A DNA stretch of 56,516 nucleotides from Pseudomonadota bacterium (GCA_023416135.1 JAEZIF010000325.1:1-56516); one strand, 5' to 3'. Positions 40,667 to 50,421 are shown, counted from the first letter of the stretch. Notes: generated by a model from the sequence alone, not told the origin. A program made the numbers and translations.

Positions 40667-42367
40667 TCAGGGCGCGGGCGGGGTGAGCCGGTAGAGCGCG
40701 TTGCGGATATCGGAGCTGACATAGACCGTGCCGCCGGCGCCGACTGTGACCCCGGTCGGCACCAGGCCCGGTGGTCCGCCCTGATAGGGCGGCAGGCCGA
40801 TATCGAGGTTGGAGGCGATCACGGTCTTGGCGCCGGTCGCAGGATCGATGGCGACCACGCGCTTCTGGCCGACCTCGGCCACGAACAGGCGCCCGTCAGG
40901 CCCGACCGCGATGCCCTCGGGCCCGGCCAGGCCATTGGCCACGACGCGCCGAGCGCCGGTCGCGACGTTGATCTCGGCCACCGCGCCGGCCGCGATCTCG
41001 GTGAGATAGATCAGATCGTCCTTGCCGCGGGCCATCGCCACGGGCCCGCGCAGTTCCTTGGCGATGGTGGAGCGTTCCTTGCCGTCGGCGCTCACCTTGA
41101 CGAGATTGGAGCTCGCGAGCTCGGCGACGTAGATCGTACCGTCGGATGTCTCCAGCGCATCGACCGGCGCGGCGAACTCTCCGAAGCTCGCCACCACCTT
41201 GCCGGTCTTGCGGTCGACCTTCTCGACGGTGTTGGAGAACCAGCTCGTCAGCAAGACGTGCCTGGGGCCGATCGAGATGCCGAGCGGATAGGCGTGCGTC
41301 TCGCCATGCACGCGGATCACGTCGTGCACCGCGCCGGTCTGGCCGTCGACCGTGCGATAACTGAACACGTCGGCGACGTGAATCGTGTCCTTGCCGCCCT
41401 CCGAGACGATAGCGAGGTCGGCGGGAACGGCGAGCTTGCCCTCGACGATGGTCCTGTGCGCCCCTGTCTGCTTGTCGACCAGGTAGATGCCGTTGTCGGT
41501 CATCGAGCTGACGAACAGCCGGCCGCGCGAATCGAAGGCGAGATTGTCGAGCCCGGGCTTCATCGAAGCCACCAGCTTCCTGGCCTTGCTGGTGAGGCTG
41601 ACGCTCCAGATGTTACCGGTGCCGGTGTCGACGACGTAGACGTTGTCGCGGTTCTGAGGATCGATGTTTGCCGCCGCCGGGATCTTGAAGCCTTCGGCGA
41701 TCACCTCGATGCCGCCCGTCTCGAGGTTGATCTTGACGATCTGACCCTTGAACCAGAGCGGGCCGTAGAGGAAGCCGTCGTCCTTGTGGATCTCGAAGCC
41801 GTTCAGCCCGCCCATCTTCTCGGCGATGCGGCGCAGCTCGCTGCGCGGGAACGGCTTGAAGTCGGGCTTGTCGACGTTCTTGAGATCGATTTCGTAGAGC
41901 GCGTCGCCGATGAAGACTTCGGAAACGAACAGGCGCCCATCCTTGCCGAAGGCGAGCGAATTTGGCCCACCCATGCCGTTGGCGACCTCGATGGTCTTGC
42001 CGTTGGGCCGGCGGATGTAGACCTTGCCCAGCAGGAAGGCCGTCCATGCCATGGTTCCGTCCTCGGCGAAGGCGATGTCGTCGGCCATGCCGATCGGCTC
42101 GCCGATGAAGCGGTCGACCTCGCCCGAATCGATCTGGACCCGGTAGATGGTCTGGCCGACCACGGAGCCGGCGAAGAGCTGATCGTCCTTGTTGAAGGCG
42201 AGGCCATGCACCCCGTGGAACCACGAGCCGGGCACCAGGAACTGCTGCTCATACTCCTTGGCAGGCGGCGCTGGAGGCGGCGGCGACGCCGGCGTCTGCT
42301 GGGCCGAGGCGCCACCGATCATGGCGAACGCAAGCGCCACTGTGGTGAAAATCCGGCCGCAACCCAT
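40667..42367 (-). CDS. exported SMP-30/NHL-type beta-propeller protein
   Basis: 566 residues with a signal peptide (cleavage after GGASAQ) and a Pro-rich linker. Repeated blades of the form GPNSLAFGKDGRLFVSE, GLDNLAFDSRGRLFVSS and GPEGIAVGPDGRLFVAE indicate one or two six-bladed propellers of the SMP-30/gluconolactonase or NHL type. It may be a periplasmic lactonase or a binding protein; metal ligands were not resolved. The ATG at 42367 follows GGAGGAAACGG; the frame open further upstream is not coding. Shares an operon with the MBL gene. Confidence 0.88.
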   Translation of the reverse strand: MGCGRIFTTVALAFAMIGGASAQQTPASPPPPAPPAKEYEQQFLVPGSWFHGVHGLAFNKDDQLFAGSVVGQTIYRVQIDSGEVDRFIGEPIGMADDIAFAEDGTMAWTAFLLGKVYIRRPNGKTIEVANGMGGPNSLAFGKDGRLFVSEVFIGDALYEIDLKNVDKPDFKPFPRSELRRIAEKMGGLNGFEIHKDDGFLYGPLWFKGQIVKINLETGGIEVIAEGFKIPAAANIDPQNRDNVYVVDTGTGNIWSVSLTSKARKLVASMKPGLDNLAFDSRGRLFVSSMTDNGIYLVDKQTGAHRTIVEGKLAVPADLAIVSEGGKDTIHVADVFSYRTVDGQTGAVHDVIRVHGETHAYPLGISIGPRHVLLTSWFSNTVEKVDRKTGKVVASFGEFAAPVDALETSDGTIYVAELASSNLVKVSADGKERSTIAKELRGPVAMARGKDDLIYLTEIAAGAVAEINVATGARRVVANGLAGPEGIAVGPDGRLFVAEVGQKRVVAIDPATGAKTVIASNLDIGLPPYQGGPPGLVPTGVTVGAGGTVYVSSDIRNALYRLTPPAP

Positions 42368-42482
42368 CCCGTTTCCTCCAGCCCTTTCTGCGGCGCGGAC
42401 TTTAGACCGGGCGACTCGTTTTGTAACGCCGAACCCATCGGCTACGATTGCCGCAGTAGATGCATTCCGCAGGAGGGAAACC

Positions 42483-43634
<1,152 letters not shown>

Positions 43635-43645
43635 TGGCGCTCATT

Positions 43646-43703
43646 GGACCGAGGACCTCCAGGTCCGCTCATGAGCATGAGCGGGGCGGGAGCCCCGCGG
43701 TCC
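43646..43703. repeat. cloverleaf-like nested palindromic element
   Basis: The outer arms GGACCG (43646-43651) and CGGTCC (43698-43703) enclose three hairpins: GGACCT/AGGTCC (43653-43666), CCGCTCAT/ATGAGCGG (43665-43684) and GCGGGGC/GCCCCGC (43681-43698). It fills the 76-bp gap before the EI24 gene. This compact multi-hairpin layout resembles REP/BIME-type elements; no transposase is near. Confidence 0.55.
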
Positions 43704-43710
43704 GAAGACG

Positions 43711-44424
43711 ATGATCCGCGCCTTCGAACTGGCGGTTCGCCAACTCGGCGACCCCAAGCTGCGCGGCATCATCTGGTGGTCGCTGCTGCTCAGCCTGGTG
43801 CTGCAGATCGGCATCGCTTGGCTGGGCTGGTGGCTGCTGAAGTCCTTCGCCACCTTCGACATGAAGTGGATCAACGACGTCATCGTCTGGGCAAGCGGCG
43901 CCGGCGTAATCGTGCTGGCGTTGATGCTGTTCCCGGCGAGCTTCGGCATCGTCATTTCGATCTTCCTGGAGCAGATCGCCGACATCGTCGAGGCAGAGCA
44001 CTACCCAGGGCTCGGCAAGGCGCGCGGCATCCCGATCTGGACGGGCATCTGGACCGGCGTGGTGTTCCTGCTGGCCGTACTGGCCATCAACCTGGTGATG
44101 CTGCCGTTCTACGTCCTGGCCCTGTTCATCGCCGGCCTCGGCGCCGTGTTGTTCTATGCCGTCAACGGCTGGCTGGCCGGCCGCGTCTACTACGAGCAGG
44201 TGGCGCTGCGCCGGCTCAGCCCGGCCGAGGTCAAGGTCTGGCGGCGGGCCAATGCGGGCGTGCTCTGGCTGACCGGCATCGTCATCGTGTTCCTGGGCAC
44301 CATCCCCGTCCTGAACCTGATCGTGCCGGTGCTGGGTGTGGCGGCCATGGTGCATGTGGCACAAACGCTCAAGCCGCCGATCGCACCGGGGCGACCCTTT
44401 AATCCACCGGCGCCGCCGCGCTAG
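43711..44424 (+). CDS. EI24 domain (CysZ-like) integral membrane protein
   Basis: 237 residues with four or more long hydrophobic helices and the EI24 signature features: ELAVRQLGDPKLRGIIWWSLLLSL at the N-terminus, FLEQIADIVEAEHYPGL after helix two and VYYEQVALRRLSPAEV in the C-terminal part. CysZ in enterobacteria imports sulfate, but the family is broader and no cys gene is adjacent here. Start ATG at 43711, directly behind the cloverleaf element. Confidence 0.88.
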   Translation: MIRAFELAVRQLGDPKLRGIIWWSLLLSLVLQIGIAWLGWWLLKSFATFDMKWINDVIVWASGAGVIVLALMLFPASFGIVISIFLEQIADIVEAEHYPGLGKARGIPIWTGIWTGVVFLLAVLAINLVMLPFYVLALFIAGLGAVLFYAVNGWLAGRVYYEQVALRRLSPAEVKVWRRANAGVLWLTGIVIVFLGTIPVLNLIVPVLGVAAMVHVAQTLKPPIAPGRPFNPPAPPR

Positions 44425-44433
44425 ATTGGCGCC

Positions 44434-44823
44434 ATGAGACGGGGGATTGGGGCTTTTGGGGCCCTGCTACTGGTCACGGGCTGCAACAGCGACAGCCCGC
44501 CGCAATATTCATTGGCCGGCGGCGAGAAAGGCGTGTTCGCCTCGCGCAATGCGGGCTCACCGATTCCCCTCGACCGGATCAAAGGGCTCGACGAGAACCA
44601 GCTCGTCGCCCTGCTGGGCACGGGCGTCCTCGACCGCAAGGACGACCCGGCGCGCGCGTTGCGTTACCAGTCCGACGCCTGCGTGCTGTTCGTCTATCTC
44701 TATCGCAAGAGCGGCACGGCTTGGCAGGCCGAGTTCGCCGACGCCTATGACCTGCACCTGCGGCCGCTGCCGGTCGACCAGTGCGCCGGGTCGGTGGCAG
44801 CGCAGAAGAAGCGGGTCGCCTGA
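44434..44823 (+). CDS. small lipoprotein of unknown function
   Basis: 129 residues. A type II signal peptide with lipobox LVTGC predicts cleavage and lipidation at the Cys near residue 17, followed by NSDS, which favours outer-membrane sorting. The mature part carries RIKGLDENQLVALLGTG and a C-terminal Cys pair (SDACVLFVYLY and DQCAGS) that could form a disulfide, resembling SmpA/OmlA-like small lipoproteins. Function unknown. Starts 9 bp after the EI24 gene. Confidence 0.75.
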   Translation: MRRGIGAFGALLLVTGCNSDSPPQYSLAGGEKGVFASRNAGSPIPLDRIKGLDENQLVALLGTGVLDRKDDPARALRYQSDACVLFVYLYRKSGTAWQAEFADAYDLHLRPLPVDQCAGSVAAQKKRVA

Positions 44824-44841
44824 CAGCGCGTTTGCGCGCTG
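44824..44841. terminator. hairpin between convergent genes
   Basis: CAGCGCG and CGCGCTG form a perfect 7-bp stem with loop TTTG, exactly filling the gap between the lipoprotein stop and the stop of the convergent TPR pseudogene. A shared terminator is likely. Confidence 0.5.
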
Positions 44842-44843
44842 CC

Positions 44844-45433
44844 TCAATGACAGCCCAGGCAGGTAAGTGCCGCGTGCGAGGCCGGGTCGGCGCGGCGCTG
44901 TGCGGCGTTCTTGGCGTAAGGCGTGCCGGGCAGCTCGGACATCATGCGCTCGAGGAAGCCCGCGGCCTTGGCGCTCTCGCCCAGCGCCAGCCAGCCGTCG
45001 GCCAGCGCGCCCAGGACCTCGCCACGACCGTGCTCGCTCATCGTGGCCCAGAACGGCTGCCTCGCCTGCAGCACGAACTCGAAATCGTCGACGGCGATCC
45101 GCGTCAATCGATCGGCCTCGGCACGATCGACGCGGCGCACTCCATGTCGGCCAGTCCTTCGCTGTAGAGCTTCCGGCCTGCCGTAATGTCCCCGCGCTGA
45201 AACGCCTGGCCGGCCATGAACAGCCGGCCGTCGCCGCGCCACACCAGGGCTTCCGCGTGGTCGGGTTTGGCGGACAGGGTATCGTCGATCAGCCTCATGG
45301 CACGGTCGAAGGCCGCAGTGTCACCGTCCATGCCGGCGAACATGTCCTCACGAACCTTGAAGTCGAAGCGCTGCTGGGCCAGCGCGGCAAGGGCGGCTGA
45401 AAAGATCAGCAGCAGAAGAAGCACAAGGCGCAT
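44844..45433 (-). pseudogene. frameshifted exported TPR-type protein gene
   Basis: The first part reads MRLVLLLLLIFSAALAALAQQRFDF (signal peptide) to GLADMECAAS and then stops at 45104. The second part, EADRLTRIAVDDFEFVLQARQPFWATMSEHGRGEVLGALADGWLALGE to a CLGCH C-terminus, continues in another frame. Both parts have clean family-like sequence (helical repeats), so a deletion with frameshift near 45100-45140 is the simplest reading; roughly 20-30 residues appear lost. The end CxxCH looks like a heme-c site but may be coincidental. Confidence 0.68.
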
Positions 45434-45479
45434 GGCCAGCCCTCCACCCGGCGCGGAACGGCATTGGCGAGACAGCGCA

Positions 45480-45748
45480 ATCCTGACGGCGCCACCGACA
45501 CACCGACAGGACGTTCCACCGAAGCTCGGCGCGGAGATGCGGCATGACACCGGACAGCACGCCCAGTGCATAGCGCACGACGAAGATCCAGATTCCGAAA
45601 CCCAGGGCGACCGGCCGCCGGCCATTTCCAGCCAGCCGGCAACGCAGCGAGCAAGGCTGCAGCCGCGCCAGCCCAGCCACAGCACGAACAGCATGAGCGG
45701 CCAGACCCACGGCGGCGTGTTCACGACGATCTGGAAAATGGACGGCAT
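45480..45748 (-). pseudogene. remnant of a DUF6622-like small membrane protein gene
   Basis: MPSIFQIVVNTPPWVWPLMLFVLWLGWRG starts at 45748 with the pattern of DUF6622 membrane proteins (an xQIVxxTPxWVW start). The continuation PVALGFGIWIFVVRYALGVLSGVMPHL lies in a different frame, and further helices are missing. Such genes are often next to LytTR regulators, as here. Family name moderately certain; the broken state is clear. Confidence 0.55.
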
Positions 45749-45840
45749 GGCCCACCATCGCCGGCGCCACGGCGCCCGGCCACCGCTGATGCGCGGAAAG
45801 GCTGGCATTTTTCGCGAACTGCCGGGATCATTGTTTCACG

Positions 45841-46635
45841 ATGCGCGAAACGCCCTACGTCTGCTCGGTCCCCCATCAGCTTCCGTGGGCGCTGGGTTTT
45901 GCCGTCGTCATGGCGGTGACCGGGCCGTTCGGCCTCTATGCCTATGCCGGCCTCGGCACGCGGCTGGTCTTCTTCGTGACCAGCACCATGCTGATCTGGC
46001 TTCAGACGCTGGGCTGCGCCGTGTTGCTGTCGCAGGTCGAGCTGTTCCAGCGCTGGTCGATCACCGCTCGCATGGCGCTGGCGGGCGTGCTGGCGGCCAT
46101 ACCGGGCACCCTGGAGATCGTCGTCCTGCATGGCTGGCTGATACGACCGGTGCCGTTGCGCGCCGCCCTGGAGATCTATCCGCAGACCGCCTTCCTGACC
46201 GTCGCCGTCTCGGTGATGGTCGGCCTATTCATCGAGAAGCGCCTGCACGCCGACGCCGACGCCGACAGCGAGCGGGCGCGCGTCGCCTCGCTGCCCGCGG
46301 CCGATGTCCCGCCAAACGTCGCACCGGACTTCTTCCGCCGCGTGCGGCCAGCGCTCGGCTGTGATCTGCTGGCGCTGGAGATGGAGGACCATTACCTGCG
46401 CATCCACACCGCTCTCGGGAGCGACCTCATCCTGCTGCGCCTGCGCGACGCGCTGGCCGAGCTGGGGCCGTCGCGCGGCCGGCAAGTGCACCGCTCGTGG
46501 TGGGTTGCCGAGGGCGCGGTCGCCGCGGCCGAGCGCGATGCGCGGCGCCCCGTGCTGGTGCTGCGCAACGGCCTGCGTGTGCCCGTCAGCAAGACCTACC
46601 GCGACCAGGTCAAGCAGGCAGGTTGGCTTGGCTGA
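45841..46635 (+). CDS. membrane-bound LytTR-family transcriptional regulator
   Basis: 264 residues. Four hydrophobic helices (about residues 12-130) precede a C-terminal LytTR DNA-binding domain with the hallmark LEMEDHYLRIHTALG, VHRSWWVAEGAV and RNGLRVPVSKTYRDQV. No receiver domain is present, so it is of the membrane-tethered type that senses through its helices. It is divergent from a DUF6622-like remnant and overlaps the start of the oxidoreductase gene. Confidence 0.9.
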   Translation: MRETPYVCSVPHQLPWALGFAVVMAVTGPFGLYAYAGLGTRLVFFVTSTMLIWLQTLGCAVLLSQVELFQRWSITARMALAGVLAAIPGTLEIVVLHGWLIRPVPLRAALEIYPQTAFLTVAVSVMVGLFIEKRLHADADADSERARVASLPAADVPPNVAPDFFRRVRPALGCDLLALEMEDHYLRIHTALGSDLILLRLRDALAELGPSRGRQVHRSWWVAEGAVAAAERDARRPVLVLRNGLRVPVSKTYRDQVKQAGWLG

Positions 46636-47611
46636 GCTTCGCATCGCCATCCTGGGCGCCGGCAGCATGGGCACGGCGCATGCCGCCGTCTACGCCGCCA
46701 TTCCCGAGGTCTCCGTGGCCGGCGTGTTCTCGCGCGACCCGGCGCGGGCCGCCGCCGTCGCCGCCATCTGCAAGGCCCGGCCCTCCACCGACGCACGCGA
46801 ATTGATCCGGGACAACGGCATCGACGCCATCGATGTCTGCCTGCCGAGCGCCGTTCATCATGACGTCGCGATCCCGGCGCTCGAGGCGGGCAAGCACGTC
46901 TTCTGCGAAAGCCCGCTGGCGCTCGACCTCGACCAAGCAGAGCGCATGCGCGATTGCGCCCGCCGCACGGGGAGACTGCTGCAGGTCGGCCTGCTCATGC
47001 GGTCGGTCGCCGCCTATGGGCATGTCGAGGCAGCAACACGGTCGGGTGAACACGGGCGCCTTCTCAGCGTCACCGCCTGGCGCCTGGGCTCCTACCTCCA
47101 TGCCGCCGCGCCCGATCGCAAGGACCACTACGGCGATCCCTCGACCGAGCTGATGACGTTCGATTTTGACTTCGTCCATTGGCTGATGGGCGCGCCCCAA
47201 TCCCTGTCGGCCAGTGCCGCGCGCACGTCCGACGGCCGCCCGGGAGAAGTCTCCGCCTTGCTGAGTTACCCCGCAGGCCGTCACGCAACCGTCATCGCCA
47301 GCGGACTGATGCCGCCTGGCTCGCCCTTCACTGCCGGCTTCCGGGCCCTGTTCGAACGAGCCGCCTTCGAGCACCTCGCCCTGTTCAGCGAGATTCCGCC
47401 GAAGAGCAGCTTCACCGTCTCCACCGGCACCACGGCCGCCCGGCCTGTGCCGGTGATCGACCGCAACCCCTACGAGGTCGAGCTGCAGCGTTTCGTCGAC
47501 TGCATCAAAGGTCGCGCCGATCCGACCTTGCTCGATGTCGACCGCGCCATCGAGGCGCTGCGGCTGTCACTGGCGGCACGACGCGCGATCGAGAGCTTCA
47601 CGAGCGCGTGA
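46628..47611 (+). CDS. Gfo/Idh/MocA-family oxidoreductase
   Basis: 327 residues. Rossmann motif ILGAGSMGTAHAAVY at the N-terminus, the CESPLALDLDQAE block (with Ser in place of the usual Lys of the EKP motif) and a C-terminal dimer domain ending NPYEVELQRFVDCIKG. The family oxidises or reduces sugars and inositols with NAD(P). No ATG or GTG fits; the TTG at 46628, overlapping the LytTR stop by 8 bp, gives LAELRIAILGAG. EKP to ESP is an active-site change worth noting. Confidence 0.87.
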   Translation: MAELRIAILGAGSMGTAHAAVYAAIPEVSVAGVFSRDPARAAAVAAICKARPSTDARELIRDNGIDAIDVCLPSAVHHDVAIPALEAGKHVFCESPLALDLDQAERMRDCARRTGRLLQVGLLMRSVAAYGHVEAATRSGEHGRLLSVTAWRLGSYLHAAAPDRKDHYGDPSTELMTFDFDFVHWLMGAPQSLSASAARTSDGRPGEVSALLSYPAGRHATVIASGLMPPGSPFTAGFRALFERAAFEHLALFSEIPPKSSFTVSTGTTAARPVPVIDRNPYEVELQRFVDCIKGRADPTLLDVDRAIEALRLSLAARRAIESFTSA

Positions 47612-47674
47612 GGCGAGTCATCCGGAGCGCGATCTTCCCGCGTCTAAGACGGACACGCGTGAGGAGGAGAGCGA

Positions 47675-48466
47675 ATGGCTTCCAGGAACAGATTTGCATA
47701 TCTCGTCGGTGTGTCGCTGCTGGCCCTCTCTACGAGCGCCGCGACCGCCAAGGCCGCGACCCTGGTCGGCCTCACCGCCGACAACAAGCTGGTCAAGATC
47801 GACACCGCGACCATGGCTGCGTCGCCGCCGATGGCGATCTCGGGCGCCGACTAGGTCGTCGGCATCGACGTGCGCCCGGCCGACGGCAAGCTCTACGGCC
47901 TGACGGCGGCCGGCCAGCTCGTCGTCATCGATCACACCAACGGCAAAGCCACGCCGGGCAGCACGCTGTCGCAGAAGCTTCCCCTCGGTTTGCGCCCGGT
48001 CGTCGACTTCAACCCGGCCGCCGATCGGCTACGCGTGATCGGCGCCGATGGCCAGAGCCTGCGCGTCAACGTCGACGACGGTGCGACCACGGTCGACAAG
48101 CCGCTGAACTACGACGCCGGCGACGCGAACAACGGCAAGAAGCCGATGGTGGCGGCCGGCGCCTATACCAATTCGAGCAAGGGCGCCAAGAGCACCGAGC
48201 TGTTCCACGTCGACGGCGCCACCGGCGCGCTGGTGCTGCAGAACCCGCCCAACGACGGCATCCTCAAGTCTCGCGGCGCGGTCGGCGTTCCCGGCCTGGC
48301 CGATGCTGCGATGGACATCGACAACGAGGCCGAAGGCAAGAACACTGCGTACTTGATCGCGGGCGGCACGCTCTACACGGTCGATCTGGCGAACGGCAAC
48401 GCGACGCAGGTCGGCGCCTTGAAAGGCACGAACGGGAGGTTGGTCGATATCGCCGTCTGGAAGTAG
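47675..48466 (+). pseudogene. DUF4394-domain exported protein with an in-frame TAG
   Basis: Starts at an ATG after GAGGAGGAGAGCGA and has a signal peptide ending AATAKA. It reads LVGLTADNKLVKIDT to ISGAD, then TAG at 47852-47854, then continues in the same frame VVGIDVRPADGKLYGLTAAGQL to the stop at 48466. A single base change would restore a full 263-residue DUF4394 protein (repeat-containing beta-propeller-like). Codon usage and spacing after the TAG are intact. Confidence 0.75.
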
Positions 48467-49522
48467 CTACTTCCCGCCGCGATCCTCGCGCCATAGGTCG
48501 AGCTTCTCCTGCACCGGTCGGTCGGAGAAGGAGAACAGCACCGCGTCGCCGTCGGCGCGGTGCTCGACCTTGGCCCAGCTCGGCACGACGAAGTGGTCGC
48601 GCTTCTTCCAGCGGAAGGTCGCAGTCCCGATCACGCTCTCGCCCGCGCCCTCGACCACCGAGAACACGGTGCCGTCGGTGCAGCGATAGGGTGCCGTCCT
48701 GAATCCCTTGGGCAGGAGCTGCATGAAGGTGCCCATGGTGGCGATCGGCGCGCCGCCGCTCGCCGGGTTCACGTAGCGCAGCTTGTAGCCGTGGCAGGGG
48801 TCGGGCGGGCCCGCCTTGGCAAGGCCGGCCAGCGCCTCGCGCGTGCGCGCATAGGGATAGTTGAAGATCGGCGAGGTCTGGCGCGCCGGCTTCCAGTCGA
48901 CTGGCAGCAGGCCGCTGGCGAACTTGGCGTCCGACGTGCCTTCCGGCGCGGTGACGGCCTGCTCGTCGCTTTCGCCGTTCTCGGCGAAACCCGCGTTGAA
49001 CATCGCCACCAGCGGGATGTCGAGGCCGTCCAGCCACACCATCGGCTTGCTGGAATCGTTGCCGTGGTCGTGCCAGGTCCAGGTCGGCGTGATGACAAAG
49101 TCGCCCTCGCGCATGATGGTGCGCTCGCCATCGACGGCGGTATAGGCGCCCTCGCCTTCGACGATGAAGCGCAGCGCCGATTGCGTGTGGCGATGGCTCG
49201 GCGCCACCTCGCCCGGCAGAATGAGCTGCAGGCCGGCATAGAGCGACGGCGTGATGCAGGCACTGCCCTGCATCGCCGGATTCTCCAGAATCAGCACGCG
49301 CCGCACCGCTTCCTTGGCGGTGATCAGCGAGCCCGCTTCCATGAGGAACGGCCGCACCTTGTCGTAGTCCCAGTGCGCCGCCCGGTACCTGGGCGCGGGC
49401 TGCGGCGGCACGAGCTGATGCAGCGATTCCCAGAGCGGCGCCATCGACAGGCCACCGATGCGCTCGTAGAAGTCGCGGCGCGCATTGTTGCAGGTCGCCT
49501 GATCAGCGACGGGCGCCGACAT
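48467..49522 (-). CDS. gentisate 1,2-dioxygenase-like cupin
   Basis: 351 residues, bicupin. The metal-binding motif of the first cupin, SHRHTQSALRFIVEGEG, and GDFVITPTWTWHDHGN match gentisate 1,2-dioxygenase, which cleaves gentisate to maleylpyruvate. The second cupin is degenerate, as usual. ATG at 49522 chosen over upstream in-frame codons. The isomerase and hydrolase of the gentisate pathway are not adjacent. It ends back to back with the DUF4394 stop. Confidence 0.9.
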   Translation of the reverse strand: MSAPVADQATCNNARRDFYERIGGLSMAPLWESLHQLVPPQPAPRYRAAHWDYDKVRPFLMEAGSLITAKEAVRRVLILENPAMQGSACITPSLYAGLQLILPGEVAPSHRHTQSALRFIVEGEGAYTAVDGERTIMREGDFVITPTWTWHDHGNDSSKPMVWLDGLDIPLVAMFNAGFAENGESDEQAVTAPEGTSDAKFASGLLPVDWKPARQTSPIFNYPYARTREALAGLAKAGPPDPCHGYKLRYVNPASGGAPIATMGTFMQLLPKGFRTAPYRCTDGTVFSVVEGAGESVIGTATFRWKKRDHFVVPSWAKVEHRADGDAVLFSFSDRPVQEKLDLWREDRGGK

Positions 49523-49526
49523 GCCG

Positions 49527-50360
49527 CTACTCCGCGGCTGCGCGCATCGGCGGCGCAAGACGCGCCGAGGCGCGGCTGCGGCAGGCGGCGGCGAAGGCGT
49601 CGAACAGCTTCATCGATACCGGGTTCTCGAGCGCCCGGTGCTCGGGATGCCATTGCAGCGCCAGCGCGAAGGCCGGCGCATCGGGGACACTGAAGGCTTC
49701 GACCTGGCCGTCTTCGGCGACGGCCTCGAGACGCGCCCGCGGCGCCAGCCGGTCGACGCCCTGGGCATGCAGCGAATTCACCTGCACGCGGCGCTCGCCC
49801 AGGAGGTGATGCAGCAGGCCGCCTTCGACGATCTCGACGTCGTGCGCCGGCCCGTAGTTGACGTCGGTGTCGGGCGACTTGGGAGAGCGGTGATCGCGGC
49901 GCCCTTCGACCTCGTGCACGAGCTGGTGCAGCGTGCCACCCAGCGCCACGTTCACCTCCTGCAGGCCGCGGCAGATCGCGAACAGCGGCACCCCGCGGTC
50001 GAGGGAATGGCGGATCAGGGGCAGCGTCGTGGCGTCCCGCGCCGGATCGTGCGCGGTGCCCTGCCGGCTGCGCGCGCCGCCATAGTGATGCGGTTCGACA
50101 TTTGACGGGCTGCCGGTGAGCAGGAGGCCGTCCAGCGAATCGAGAAGGCGATCGAGCGCCTCGGTCGTTGCCACCGCGTCGTCACCGAATTCGGCACCGA
50201 TCGCCGGGATCAGGACCGGCAGGGCGCCGACCGCCTGGATGGCGGCCCGGACATACTTGTCGCCGACCGTGTGATGCCAGCCGCCGCGGCCGTTTTCCTT
50301 GAAGCAGGCCGTGACTCCCACGAGTGGGCGCATGGGGGAACGCAGAGAAGAACGATCCAT
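49527..50360 (-). CDS. class I glutamine amidotransferase-like hydrolase (peptidase C26, PuuD-like)
   Basis: 277 residues. PLVGVTACF start, LLLTGSPSNVEPHHYG, nucleophile Cys in FAICRGLQEVNVALGG and catalytic His in LQWHPEH are the marks of gamma-glutamyl-gamma-aminobutyrate hydrolases. The ATG at 50360 with AAGGGAC before it is preferred over an ATG at 50333. It is 4 bp upstream of the gentisate dioxygenase gene, so it is in its operon; why is not obvious. Confidence 0.88.
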   Translation of the reverse strand: MDRSSLRSPMRPLVGVTACFKENGRGGWHHTVGDKYVRAAIQAVGALPVLIPAIGAEFGDDAVATTEALDRLLDSLDGLLLTGSPSNVEPHHYGGARSRQGTAHDPARDATTLPLIRHSLDRGVPLFAICRGLQEVNVALGGTLHQLVHEVEGRRDHRSPKSPDTDVNYGPAHDVEIVEGGLLHHLLGERRVQVNSLHAQGVDRLAPRARLEAVAEDGQVEAFSVPDAPAFALALQWHPEHRALENPVSMKLFDAFAAACRSRASARLAPPMRAAAE

Positions 50361-50407
50361 GTCCCTTGCCGAAGCGTGCAAAATAGCTCCCTCTATTCTC
50401 GTATTTG

Positions 50408-50421
50408 GCCAAGGGCTTGGC
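50408..50421. promoter_or_regulatory. operator-like palindrome in the PuuD-like/secB divergent region
   Basis: GCCAAG-GG-CTTGGC is a perfect 6-bp inverted repeat, extended by T/A flanks, midway between the two divergent start codons in the 145-bp gap. A dimeric regulator could bind here; no regulator gene is adjacent. Confidence 0.35.

Noticed and set aside
43711..44424. CysZ sulfate transporter
   Set aside because: EI24 similarity is clear, but no cys gene is adjacent and the family is functionally diverse.
45433..45480. Single fused minus-strand gene from 45808 to 45104
   Set aside because: The open frame joins a DUF6622-like start to the TPR signal peptide with a meaningless middle; two separate broken genes explain it better.
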